Below are positions 1 to 6,084 of a stretch of DNA of 10,594 nt, piece after piece (position 1 is the first letter of the stretch; every line of letters starts with the position of its first letter). The position numbers and the translations under genes were made by a program. The stretch spans positions 1-10,594 of the forward strand of contig DRNB01000196.1 in NCBI GenBank assembly GCA_011375045.1. The letters are read 5' to 3'. The stretch is from Aquifex aeolicus. Its GTDB lineage: Bacteria; Aquificota; Aquificia; Aquificales; Aquificaceae. The notes under the pieces were generated by a model. That model searched no databases, was not told the DNA's origin, and worked only from the letters and a program-made list of their open reading frames with translations.

Positions 1-327
1 GGCTTTACCGGAGGCAGTATATACCTGACCACCAATCCCGTGGAAGCTGTGAAGGACGCGGATGTGGTCTATACGGACGTCTGGTTCAGCATGGGGGACG
101 AGCGGGACGAGGAGAAGCGTTCGGCTCTCAGGAGCTTTCAGGTTAACGAGGAGCTCCTTTCCCACGCCAAGGACAGCGTTCTTGTGATGCACTGTCTCCC
201 TGCAAGGAAAGGGGAGGAGATAACGGAGGAAGTTTTCGAAAGGTTTGCGGACTTTATATTTACTCAGGCGGAAAACAGACTCCACACGCAGAAGGTTCTC
301 TTAGAGTTCCTCCTCACTCAACGGTAA
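1..327 (+). CDS. argF: Ornithine carbamoyltransferase, C-terminal part (5' end outside window)
   Basis: This enzyme transfers the carbamoyl group of carbamoyl phosphate to ornithine, giving citrulline in arginine synthesis; it is a cytoplasmic trimer. The frame is open from base 1, so the start lies to the left. About 108 residues are visible, the last third of a family usually near 300-310 aa. The ornithine-binding segment reads DVWFSMG, the catalytic HCLPA motif starts at base 190, followed by GEEIT, and the conserved C-terminal ENRLHTQK helix precedes the TAA stop. HCLP with the SMG loop separates it from aspartate carbamoyltransferase. Its last 14 bp overlap the 3' end of the convergent glmS gene. 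A GTG at base 40 is an internal valine codon, not a start. Confidence 0.95.
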   Translation, partial: GFTGGSIYLTTNPVEAVKDADVVYTDVWFSMGDERDEEKRSALRSFQVNEELLSHAKDSVLVMHCLPARKGEEITEEVFERFADFIFTQAENRLHTQKVLLEFLLTQR

Positions 328-2092
328 CCGTTTTGGCGAGGTTCCTCGGCTGGTCCACATCGAGACCCAGCTTGCTGGCTATGTAGTAAGCGAGAAGCTG
401 GAGGGGAACTACCGTCAGAAAAGGGGTGAGATCCTCCGGAGCCGGTGGAATCTCCAGGAACTCGCGACACATCTTGGCTAACCTGTCGTCCCCCTCGAAG
501 CCAACCCCTATCACACGACCCTTGCGGGTTCTGACCTCCTCCACGTTGGAGAGGGTCTTTTCGTAGACCCTGTCCTGAGGAGCCACCACCACAACGGGCA
601 TACTCTCGTCTATAAGAGCTATGGGACCGTGCTTCATCTCACCGGCCGGATAGCCCTCGGCGTGGATGTAGGAGATCTCCTTGAGCTTGAGGGCACCCTC
701 CAGAGCTATGGGGTAGCTGAGATACCTTCCCAGATAAAGAAAGTTCCTGCATCTGAGGTAATCCTGGGAGACCCTCTCTATCTCCTCAGCCCTTTCGAGG
801 GCTTCCTCCACAAGGGCGGGTACCTTCATAAGTTCGGAGAGGAGCGTCTCCGACTGGGGGTGCCCCGAAATGGACAGATAATAGAGAGCGGCGAGCTGAG
901 CGGTGAAGGTCTTGGTAGCCGCCACGCCTATCTCCGGACCCGCGTGGGTGTAAAGGGTGTAGTCCGATTCCCTGTCTATGGAGCTCCCCACCACGTTTAC
1001 CACCGCCAGCGTCCTTGCTCCCTTCTCCCTTGCAAAGTTTACGGCAAACTTGGTGTCTATGGTTTCCCCCGACTGGGAGATCCCCACCACAAGATCATCC
1101 TCGTTCACCGGCGTATCAGCGTATCTGAACTCGGAGGCGTAGAGGACCTCCGTTGGCACTCCGGTGAACTTCTCTATCCAGAACTTACCCACAAGACCCG
1201 CGTGGTAGGAGGTTCCGCAGGCTATAAGGAGGATCCTCCTGAACTCCCTCAGATCGAAGGGCAGGGCTTCACCGGCAGATACAAGCCCCCTGATGGTATC
1301 ACCGATCGCTTTGGGCTGTTCGTAGATCTCCTTCAGCATAAAGTGCTTGAAACCTGCCTTCTCAGCGGAGATTATGTCCCAGGGAACGAGGACCACCTCC
1401 TTGGTCACAGGGTTGCCGTTGAAATCGTAAATGTTCACCCCTTCAGGGGTAACGTCGACAACCTCACCGTCGCTGAGGGTAATCACCCTGCGGGTGTAGG
1501 GAAGAATGGCCGGTATGTCCGAAGCGAGGAAGTTCTCTCCCTCTCCCACCCCCACCACGAGGGGGCTTCCCTGCTTGACGCCGACGATGCGGCCAGGTTC
1601 CTTGGAGGTTACCACCGCAAAGGCAAAGGCTCCCCTCAGCCGGTTTACCACAGCGAGAACAGCGGAGAGCAAATCCCCCTCGTAGGCTCCGGCTATAAGG
1701 TGGGCTATGACCTCCGTATCGGTATCCGATCTGAAGCTGACGCCCCTGTCCTCGAGCTCCCTTCTCAGCTCCAGATAGTTCTCCACAATACCGTTGTGAA
1801 CTACCGCGAACTCCCCCCTCTCGTCCGTGTGAGGATGAGCGTTCTCCAGAGACGGTTCCCCGTGGGTAGCCCAGCGGGTGTGTCCTATACCCGTCCTGCC
1901 TCTGTAAGGCTTGCCCCACAGATTCTTCACCAGCTCCCTTATCTTCCCGACCCTCTTCTCCACGACCAGGGAACCGTTCTCGATGAGAGCCACCCCCGCC
2001 GAGTCGTAACCCCTGTACTCCAGACGCTCCAAGCCCCCCAGTATAAGCGGAAGAGCCGCTTCCTTCCCCGTGTAGCCGATGATCCCGCACAT
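314..2092 (-). CDS. glmS: Glutamine-fructose-6-phosphate aminotransferase (isomerizing)
   Basis: GlmS makes glucosamine-6-phosphate from fructose-6-phosphate and glutamine, the first step to UDP-GlcNAc for peptidoglycan and lipopolysaccharide. The protein has 592 aa, close to the usual 600-610. The N-terminal glutaminase domain (1 to about 235) starts MCGIIGYTG, with Cys2 as nucleophile after Met removal. It also shows HTRWATHG at 71-78 and HNG at 99-101. Two sugar-isomerase (SIS) domains follow, with ACGTS at 291-295, SQSGET at 339-344, GEMKHGP at 484-490 and the canonical end QPRNLAKTVTVE. The ATG lies 10 nt after the nitroreductase stop codon with only a weak purine-rich RBS, so co-transcription and translational coupling are likely. 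There is no room for a glmS ribozyme leader. The 3' end overlaps argF. Confidence 0.97.
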   Translation of the reverse strand: MCGIIGYTGKEAALPLILGGLERLEYRGYDSAGVALIENGSLVVEKRVGKIRELVKNLWGKPYRGRTGIGHTRWATHGEPSLENAHPHTDERGEFAVVHNGIVENYLELRRELEDRGVSFRSDTDTEVIAHLIAGAYEGDLLSAVLAVVNRLRGAFAFAVVTSKEPGRIVGVKQGSPLVVGVGEGENFLASDIPAILPYTRRVITLSDGEVVDVTPEGVNIYDFNGNPVTKEVVLVPWDIISAEKAGFKHFMLKEIYEQPKAIGDTIRGLVSAGEALPFDLREFRRILLIACGTSYHAGLVGKFWIEKFTGVPTEVLYASEFRYADTPVNEDDLVVGISQSGETIDTKFAVNFAREKGARTLAVVNVVGSSIDRESDYTLYTHAGPEIGVAATKTFTAQLAALYYLSISGHPQSETLLSELMKVPALVEEALERAEEIERVSQDYLRCRNFLYLGRYLSYPIALEGALKLKEISYIHAEGYPAGEMKHGPIALIDESMPVVVVAPQDRVYEKTLSNVEEVRTRKGRVIGVGFEGDDRLAKMCREFLEIPPAPEDLTPFLTVVPLQLLAYYIASKLGLDVDQPRNLAKTVTVE

Positions 2093-2102
2093 GACCCTAA
2101 TT

Positions 2103-2699
2103 CTAACCCACCTTACCCACCGGCATTATGTAAAGGGGGGATTCCTCCCTTCCAGCCCCCACCAGCTCCCTCAGCTCCTCATCGTAGAAGGCACCTATGG
2201 CAACTGTTCCCAGACCGAGGGCGGTTGCCTGAAGGTATATGTTCTGACCCACGTGTCCAACCTCGTTGAAAACGTAACGTATTCCCCTCTTCCCGTATTT
2301 GAAGGTGGTCCTTGAGAAAACCCCAAAGATAAGAACTATCAGAGGAGCCGTAATTATCTGCTCCTGAGACAAACCTATCCTGTAGATCTCCGAAGAAAGA
2401 TCCCCCCTCCTGCCTTCCAGCAACAGATGTCTCTCCGGATCGTATCTGTATATCCCCTTTTCGAGCTCCACCACGTTGGTGGCGTGGATGTAAAGCTCTA
2501 TGGGGTAGAGAGCTCCTGCGGAAGGTGCCGTCCTGTAACCGTAAGGATGGGTGATCCCCTGAGCCGCCCAGAGTATCTGGGACACCTCCTCAAGGGTAAG
2601 GGGTTCGGGGGAGTATTCCCTGATCGATCTCCTCTTGAGGATCGCCTCCTCCACACTCAGGTCGCCCTTCAGTCTGGGTTTTGGAAGATCGATCGCCAT
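2103..2699 (-). CDS. SagB-type (ThcOx-like) nitroreductase-family oxidoreductase
   Basis: This is a 198-aa FMN-dependent oxidoreductase of the nitroreductase superfamily. Residues 24-29 (RSIREY) form the flavin-phosphate-binding start. TAPSAGALYP at 57-66 is the hallmark of the SagB/ThcOx branch. GIYRYDP at 82-88 and NEVGHVGQNIYLQA at 145-158, followed by ALGLG, are also typical. In peptide toxin or bacteriocin clusters, SagB-type enzymes oxidise azolines to azoles, but no cyclodehydratase or precursor peptide lies nearby. This is therefore probably one of the stand-alone homologues of unknown substrate. It has no signal peptide or membrane segment. It lies 10 nt upstream of glmS on the same strand, so the two probably form an operon. 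The ATG fits the family N-terminus but has no Shine-Dalgarno sequence before it. The family call is firm; the substrate is unknown. Confidence 0.88.
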   Translation of the reverse strand: MAIDLPKPRLKGDLSVEEAILKRRSIREYSPEPLTLEEVSQILWAAQGITHPYGYRTAPSAGALYPIELYIHATNVVELEKGIYRYDPERHLLLEGRRGDLSSEIYRIGLSQEQIITAPLIVLIFGVFSRTTFKYGKRGIRYVFNEVGHVGQNIYLQATALGLGTVAIGAFYDEELRELVGAGREESPLYIMPVGKVG

Positions 2700-2737
2700 C
2701 GAGATTAAGATACTACCGCATAAGCTAAAATATAACT
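2700..2737. promoter_or_regulatory. Divergent promoter region between nitroreductase and gatA
   Basis: These 38 bp are all that separates two divergent start codons, so promoters for both directions must sit here or inside the genes. Toward gatA, TAAAAT at 2726-2731 lies 7 to 12 nt before the ATG, the place expected for a -10 box if transcription begins at the start codon. An overlapping TATAAC is at 2731-2736. Toward the nitroreductase, the minus strand reads TAGTATCTTAAT just before the ATG. Neither side has a GGAGG-type site or a convincing -35 box. The reading is based on position and composition only. Confidence 0.45.
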
Positions 2738-4186
2738 ATGCTCTGGCGGAAAGGTCTCAGGGAACTGGCGGAACTTGTCCGCAAGGGGGAGGTGAAACCC
2801 TCTGAGGTTGTAGAGTCCTTTTTCAGAAGGTTCGAGGAAACGGAGGAAAAGGTAAGGGCTTACATAACACCCCTCTACGAGAAAGCCTTAGACAGGGCTA
2901 AGAAGGAGCTCGACGGCAGAAAACCGGAGGGCAAGCTCTTCGGAGTTCCCGTAGCCATCAAGGACAACATAGTTATGAAAGGTGAGAGAACAACCTGCGC
3001 TTCGAAGATCCTCGAGAACTTCGTATCTCCTTACGACGCCACCGTTGTGGAAAGACTCAAAAGAGAAGGAGCCCTATTCACGGGAAAGACAAACATGGAC
3101 GAGTTCGCTATGGGCTCCTCCACGGAATACTCAGCCTTTTTCCCCACAAGGAATCCCTGGGATACGGAGAGGGTGCCGGGGGGATCTTCGGGAGGATCCG
3201 CGGTAACCACAGCCGTTATGTCCGCCCCCGCCGCTCTGGGATCCGATACGGGAGGTTCCATAAGACAGCCCGCAAGCTTCTGCGGTGTGATAGGGATAAA
3301 ACCGACCTACGGGAGGGTTTCCCGTTACGGTCTCGTGGCTTTCGCCTCCTCTCTGGATCAGATAGGGGTCTTCGGAAGGAGAACCGAGGACGTGGCTCTC
3401 CTCTTAGAGGTTATCAGCGGACACGACCCCAAGGATTCCACCTGCATGAACGTTCCCGTTCCAGCCTTCACGGAGGAGCTGAGGAAGGACGTAAAAGGTA
3501 TAAGGATAGGACTCCCGAAGGAGTTCTTCGCCTTCGACCTTCAGAGGGAGATAAGGGAGCTGTTCGACAAATTCGTGAGGGGTTTGGAAGATCTGGGCTG
3601 TGAGCTAAGGGAGGTGTCTCTTCCCAGCGTGCGCTACGCCATACCCGCCTACTACATAATAGCTCCTTCGGAAGCCTCCTCGAACCTCGCCCGCTACGAC
3701 GGTGTTAAATACGGTTACAGGTCCTCCGAATTCAGCAACCTTATAGAGATGTATGCAAAGACAAGGGACGAGGGATTCGGAGCTGAGGTTAAGAGGCGTA
3801 TTATGTTAGGAACCTTCGCCCTGTCCGCAGGTTACTACGAGGCGTATTACCTCAAGGCGCAGAAGGTCAGAACGCTGATATACAGGGACTTTATGAAAGC
3901 CTTCGAGTCCGTCGATGTGATCGCCGGTCCCACCACACCGACACCCCCCTTCAGGCTGGGGGAGAGACTGGAAAACCCGATAGAGATGTACCTCTCCGAC
4001 GTTCTGACCGTTCCGGTGAATCTTGCGGGCTTACCCGGCCTATCGGTACCGATAGGCTGGACGGGGAACCTTCCCATCGGAGGACAGCTCGTAGGAAGAC
4101 CCTGGGACGAAGCGACCCTCCTCCGGATCTCCTACGCATGGGAGCAAACCTTCAGACACTACGAGAGGATACCCCTCTCGAGCTGA
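2738..4186 (+). CDS. gatA: Asp/Glu-tRNA(Asn/Gln) amidotransferase subunit A (GatCAB)
   Basis: GatA is the glutaminase subunit of GatCAB. It releases ammonia from glutamine, which GatB uses to convert Glu-tRNA(Gln) and Asp-tRNA(Asn) to Gln-tRNA and Asn-tRNA in organisms lacking the direct synthetases. The protein has 482 aa, normal for the family. The amidase-signature triad is complete: Lys75 in AIKDN, Ser150 as the cis-Ser in PGGSSGGS, and nucleophile Ser174 in DTGGSIRQPA. These sit at a constant offset of 4 from Lys79/Ser154/Ser178 of the Staphylococcus enzyme. The N-terminus MLWRKGLREL resembles the A. aeolicus protein as I recall it, which supports this ATG although no Shine-Dalgarno sequence precedes it. 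tsaB follows after 18 bp. gatB and gatC are not in the window; scattered gat genes are usual in Aquificales. Confidence 0.97.
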   Translation: MLWRKGLRELAELVRKGEVKPSEVVESFFRRFEETEEKVRAYITPLYEKALDRAKKELDGRKPEGKLFGVPVAIKDNIVMKGERTTCASKILENFVSPYDATVVERLKREGALFTGKTNMDEFAMGSSTEYSAFFPTRNPWDTERVPGGSSGGSAVTTAVMSAPAALGSDTGGSIRQPASFCGVIGIKPTYGRVSRYGLVAFASSLDQIGVFGRRTEDVALLLEVISGHDPKDSTCMNVPVPAFTEELRKDVKGIRIGLPKEFFAFDLQREIRELFDKFVRGLEDLGCELREVSLPSVRYAIPAYYIIAPSEASSNLARYDGVKYGYRSSEFSNLIEMYAKTRDEGFGAEVKRRIMLGTFALSAGYYEAYYLKAQKVRTLIYRDFMKAFESVDVIAGPTTPTPPFRLGERLENPIEMYLSDVLTVPVNLAGLPGLSVPIGWTGNLPIGGQLVGRPWDEATLLRISYAWEQTFRHYERIPLSS

Positions 4187-4204
4187 CGTATCCGGAGGGA
4201 AAGG

Positions 4205-4795
4205 GTGAGGATCCTGTCCATCGATACCTCCTTCTCCTTCTTCAATCTGTCCGTGGTAGAGGAGGGAAAGGTCAGACTCCTTTACTACCTCGATTCGAAC
4301 AAAAAAACGCTTCAGAACCTCCCCACCGTTCTGTCGGAGCTGTGTATAAGACCCGAAGAGTTCGACGCCTTTGCGGTGTCGGTGGGTGTTGGGTATCTGA
4401 CGTCCGTGAGGATAGGACTGACCTTCATGAAGACCACCGCCTACCTGCTGCAGAAGCCGATCGTCCCCTATGAGAACCTCGATCTCCTCGCCCGCTTCAC
4501 GCCGACACCCTATCCCCGCATCCCCTATCTGAGGATCAGCACAAACGTGTTTTACAGAATCTGCACCGGAGAGGACCTCCTTTCGGAGGTAAAGATTTAC
4601 AGGGGAGAGGATCTGAAGGGAACGGGGATAAGCCTCTCCACGTTCTCCGACAGACTGGGGGAGGAGGTGTACCTCCACCCCTTCTTTCCCTTCTCAGCCT
4701 ACGGGGGAGTTTACGCCCACAACTTCCTTCGGGAGCAACCGGAAGGGGTGGACGTATTTTCGGTAGAACCCGTTTATCTTAAACCGCCGGCGTAA
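4205..4795 (+). CDS. tsaB: tRNA threonylcarbamoyladenosine biosynthesis protein TsaB
   Basis: TsaB is the non-catalytic partner of TsaD in making the t6A modification at position 37 of ANN-decoding tRNAs. The product has 196 aa, shorter than the usual 220-235. It has the ASKHA-fold start MRILSIDTS and the core segment VGVGYLTSVRIGLTF at 60-74, which corresponds to the canonical GPGSFTGLRIGLT. A typical TsaB ending, EPVYLKPP, closes the protein. The core motif is diverged: P, S, F and G are replaced at usually fixed places. The start is GTG, placed by a strong GGAGG at 4194-4198 six bases upstream. It lies 18 bp after gatA, probably as an operon. The stop is only 6 bp from the 3' end of the opposing tRNA-Leu gene. 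The family call is good; activity with such a changed motif is inferred. Confidence 0.85.
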   Translation: MRILSIDTSFSFFNLSVVEEGKVRLLYYLDSNKKTLQNLPTVLSELCIRPEEFDAFAVSVGVGYLTSVRIGLTFMKTTAYLLQKPIVPYENLDLLARFTPTPYPRIPYLRISTNVFYRICTGEDLLSEVKIYRGEDLKGTGISLSTFSDRLGEEVYLHPFFPFSAYGGVYAHNFLREQPEGVDVFSVEPVYLKPPA

Positions 4796-4801
4796 ATGTC
4801 A

Positions 4802-4885
4802 TGCCGGAGGCGGGAGTCGAACCCGCACGCCCCGGAGGGCACCGTCCCCTCAAGACGGCGCGTCTGCCAGTTCCGCCACTCCGGC
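4802..4885 (-). tRNA. tRNA-Leu, anticodon GAG
   Basis: The minus strand folds into a complete class II tRNA. The 7-bp acceptor stem pairs GCCGGAG with CTCCGGC, with discriminator A, as leucine tRNAs require. A short D stem carries the conserved GG in its loop. The anticodon stem is CCGTC/GACGG around loop TTGAGGG, giving anticodon GAG (bases 4851-4849). The long variable arm pairs GCCC with GGGC. The T arm is GCGGG-TTCGACT-CCCGC. It should read CUC and CUU. No CCA is encoded, so the end must be added afterwards; Aquifex is known to have separate CC-adding and A-adding enzymes. The gene lies between two plus-strand genes, antisense to any transcript running from tsaB into the ThiE/TenI gene. 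Confidence 0.97.
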
Positions 4886-4896
4886 TGAGCTTCTAT

Positions 4897-4925
4897 ATTA
4901 TATACCACCGTGAGAACGCTGCCAA
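4897..4925 (-). promoter_or_regulatory. Promoter of tRNA-Leu
   Basis: On the minus strand a perfect -10 TATAAT (4902-4897) follows a -35-like TTGGCA (4925-4920, five of six to TTGACA) with the ideal 17-bp spacer. The expected start, near 4890, is a few bases before the mature tRNA 5' end at 4885. The -35 box lies inside the first codons of the opposing ThiE/TenI gene. The AT box, TATATTATATA on the plus strand, is nearly self-complementary and also sits just before the GTG of that gene, so it may serve both directions. Confidence 0.8.
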
Positions 4926-5509
4926 GGCTCTACGCTATAACGGACAGAAGAAAGTTCAGAGCAGGTTTCACCACAGCCCTCGAGGGGATACTCAGAAGGA
5001 ACGTGAAGATGATCCAGCTCCGGGAAAAGGATTTAGGGGGAAGGGAGCTATACAGCCTTGCCCGGCAGGCAAGGGAGCTGACGGAACAATACGGCGCCCT
5101 GCTCCTGATCAACGAACGCCTCGACATCGCTGTGGCTGTGGGGGCGGACGGCGTGCACCTGCCCGAAAAGGGGCTTCCTCCGGGGGTGGTGAAGGATCTG
5201 TTTCCCCATCTCCTCGTAGGCTACTCCGCTCACTCCCTCGAGGGAGTTCTCTACGCCCAGAAGGAAGGAGCGGATTTTGTAACGCTCAGTCCCATCTTCA
5301 GAACAGAATCCCATCCCGAGGCGGAACCTCTCGGACTCGAGGAGCTTAAAAGGGTTTCTGCGAAAGTAAACGTTCCCATATACGCCCTCGGCGGTGTAAC
5401 ACAGGAAAGGATAGAACTGTGTCTGAAAAACGGCGCTTACGGCGTTGCAGGTATTACAATGTTCTTAGATGGCGAGGACGAGGGACCTGATTCTGGAGGA
5501 AGCCCTTAA
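4910..5509 (+). CDS. Thiamine phosphate synthase / TenI-like protein (ThiE/TenI family)
   Basis: This is a 199-aa TIM-barrel protein of the ThiE/TenI family. ThiE joins hydroxymethylpyrimidine diphosphate to thiazole phosphate to give thiamine phosphate; TenI is a thiazole tautomerase. Visible motifs are LYAITDR (7-13), MIQLREK (34-40), INER (67-70), VHLPEKGLP (82-90), SAHS (106-109), SPIF (127-130) and GGVT near 161. The substrate loop has Gln36, Arg38, Lys40 and Asn68 as in ThiE. However, both ThiE Mg-binding aspartates seem changed (Glu69, and Gly in place of the Asp of HxGQxD), and the usual TxTK lysine is His135. The GLP and SAHS segments look TenI-like. I would expect an automatic label of thiamine phosphate synthase but lean to TenI. 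The GTG start lacks a Shine-Dalgarno sequence. The 3' end overlaps the TetR gene by 41 bp. Confidence 0.82.
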   Translation: MRTLPRLYAITDRRKFRAGFTTALEGILRRNVKMIQLREKDLGGRELYSLARQARELTEQYGALLLINERLDIAVAVGADGVHLPEKGLPPGVVKDLFPHLLVGYSAHSLEGVLYAQKEGADFVTLSPIFRTESHPEAEPLGLEELKRVSAKVNVPIYALGGVTQERIELCLKNGAYGVAGITMFLDGEDEGPDSGGSP

Positions 5510-6035
5510 GCTCTTTTCGGAAAAAGGAATAAAGGAAACCACCGTAAGGGACATAGCGAGGGCGGTGGGTATAACGGAGGGAGCCATATACAGGCACTTC
5601 GAAAGCAAGGATCAGATAGTTCACGAGCTTTTCGAAAAGTACTCCGGAGAGCTTTACGACCGCATCGAAAAAGCTCTCAGGGACAGCGGGGACGAGGAGG
5701 GAAAGTTTAAAAGGGTCGTGGAAGCCTTCCTCGACTTTGCCTTCAGAAAGCCGGACGCCTTCAGATACATGAACATCTTTCATCACCTCCGGGGGAAGGA
5801 GGTCAAGCGCATAAGGAAGATACCCTTCAACCTCCTGAGCGAGCTGATAGGCGACCTCCACAGGAAGGGAATTCTGAAGATGGAACCTGAGTATGCCCTC
5901 GCTGTGGTAACGGGAACCCTCGAGAGGGTGTTTCTCTACAAGAGCATGGGTATAATCAGGGGCAGGAAAAAGGAGATAAGGGAGAAAACGGCGGAGCTCC
6001 TCTGGAAGGGTCTTGTGGAATGCGGAGGATCATAA
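5469..6035 (+). CDS. TetR/AcrR-family transcriptional regulator
   Basis: This is a 188-aa one-component repressor-type protein. Residues 5-50 form the TetR DNA-binding domain: LILEEALKLFSEKG, then the helix-turn-helix TVRDIARAVGITEGAIYRHF (25-44), then SKDQIV. Residues from about 55 on form the variable all-helical ligand and dimer domain, so the inducer cannot be read from sequence. An in-frame TAG directly precedes the ATG, so no start further upstream is possible. There is no Shine-Dalgarno site, and translation probably depends on ribosomes reading the overlapping ThiE/TenI 3' end. A perfect palindrome starting at the stop codon (6035-6056) is a candidate operator. Likely targets are its own transcript and the downstream folE-hydrolase genes, but this is inference from position. 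Confidence 0.93.
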   Translation: MARTRDLILEEALKLFSEKGIKETTVRDIARAVGITEGAIYRHFESKDQIVHELFEKYSGELYDRIEKALRDSGDEEGKFKRVVEAFLDFAFRKPDAFRYMNIFHHLRGKEVKRIRKIPFNLLSELIGDLHRKGILKMEPEYALAVVTGTLERVFLYKSMGIIRGRKKEIREKTAELLWKGLVECGGS

Positions 6036-6056
6036 CATCCCTTCCCGAAGGGATGT
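6035..6056. repeat. Perfect 9-bp inverted repeat between tetR-family gene and folE
   Basis: ACATCCCTT (6035-6043) and AAGGGATGT (6048-6056) pair perfectly around a CCCG loop. The left arm begins on the last base of the TetR stop codon. As DNA, it is a symmetric site of a size that a TetR-family dimer could bind. As RNA, it is a stable hairpin, but a mixed pyrimidine stretch (CTCTTCTCTCC) rather than a run of T follows, so it is not a standard intrinsic terminator. It ends 16 nt before the folE Shine-Dalgarno site. Confidence 0.7.
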
Positions 6057-6072
6057 ATCATCTCTTCTCTCC

Positions 6073-6080
6073 GGAGGAGG
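6073..6080 (+). promoter_or_regulatory. Ribosome binding site that fixes the folE TTG start
   Basis: GGAGGAGG lies 4 nt before TTG at 6085, an ideal Shine-Dalgarno placement. The frame is open further upstream to a TTG at 6013, but those 24 extra codons overlap the TetR gene and the palindrome, have no RBS, and do not resemble FolE. Confidence 0.85.
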
Positions 6081-6084
6081 AGCT

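Noticed and set aside
320..334. Hairpin AACGG-TAA-CCGTT-TTTT as the argF terminator
   Set aside because: A 5-bp stem with a 3-nt loop and only four T is too weak to annotate as an intrinsic terminator in a presumed thermophile. It is also explained by the glmS codons for KTVTVE.
2093..2102. Possible glmS ribozyme or leader riboswitch before glmS
   Set aside because: Only 10 nt separate the nitroreductase stop from the glmS ATG, so no such leader fits outside coding sequence.
629..2269. A 546-codon open frame on the plus strand opposite glmS
   Set aside because: glmS on the other strand is unmistakable over the whole stretch, and the plus-strand translation shows no recognisable motif. Long antisense frames are common in this GC-rich, codon-biased sequence.
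4886..4909. Possible TPP riboswitch upstream of the ThiE/TenI gene
   Set aside because: Only 24 nt lie between the tRNA gene and the GTG, with no TPP-aptamer motifs.
6013..6084. Upstream extension of folE to TTG 6013
   Set aside because: The extra 24 residues are unlike FolE, cross the palindrome and the TetR 3' end, and have no RBS. TTG 6085 has an ideal GGAGGAGG.
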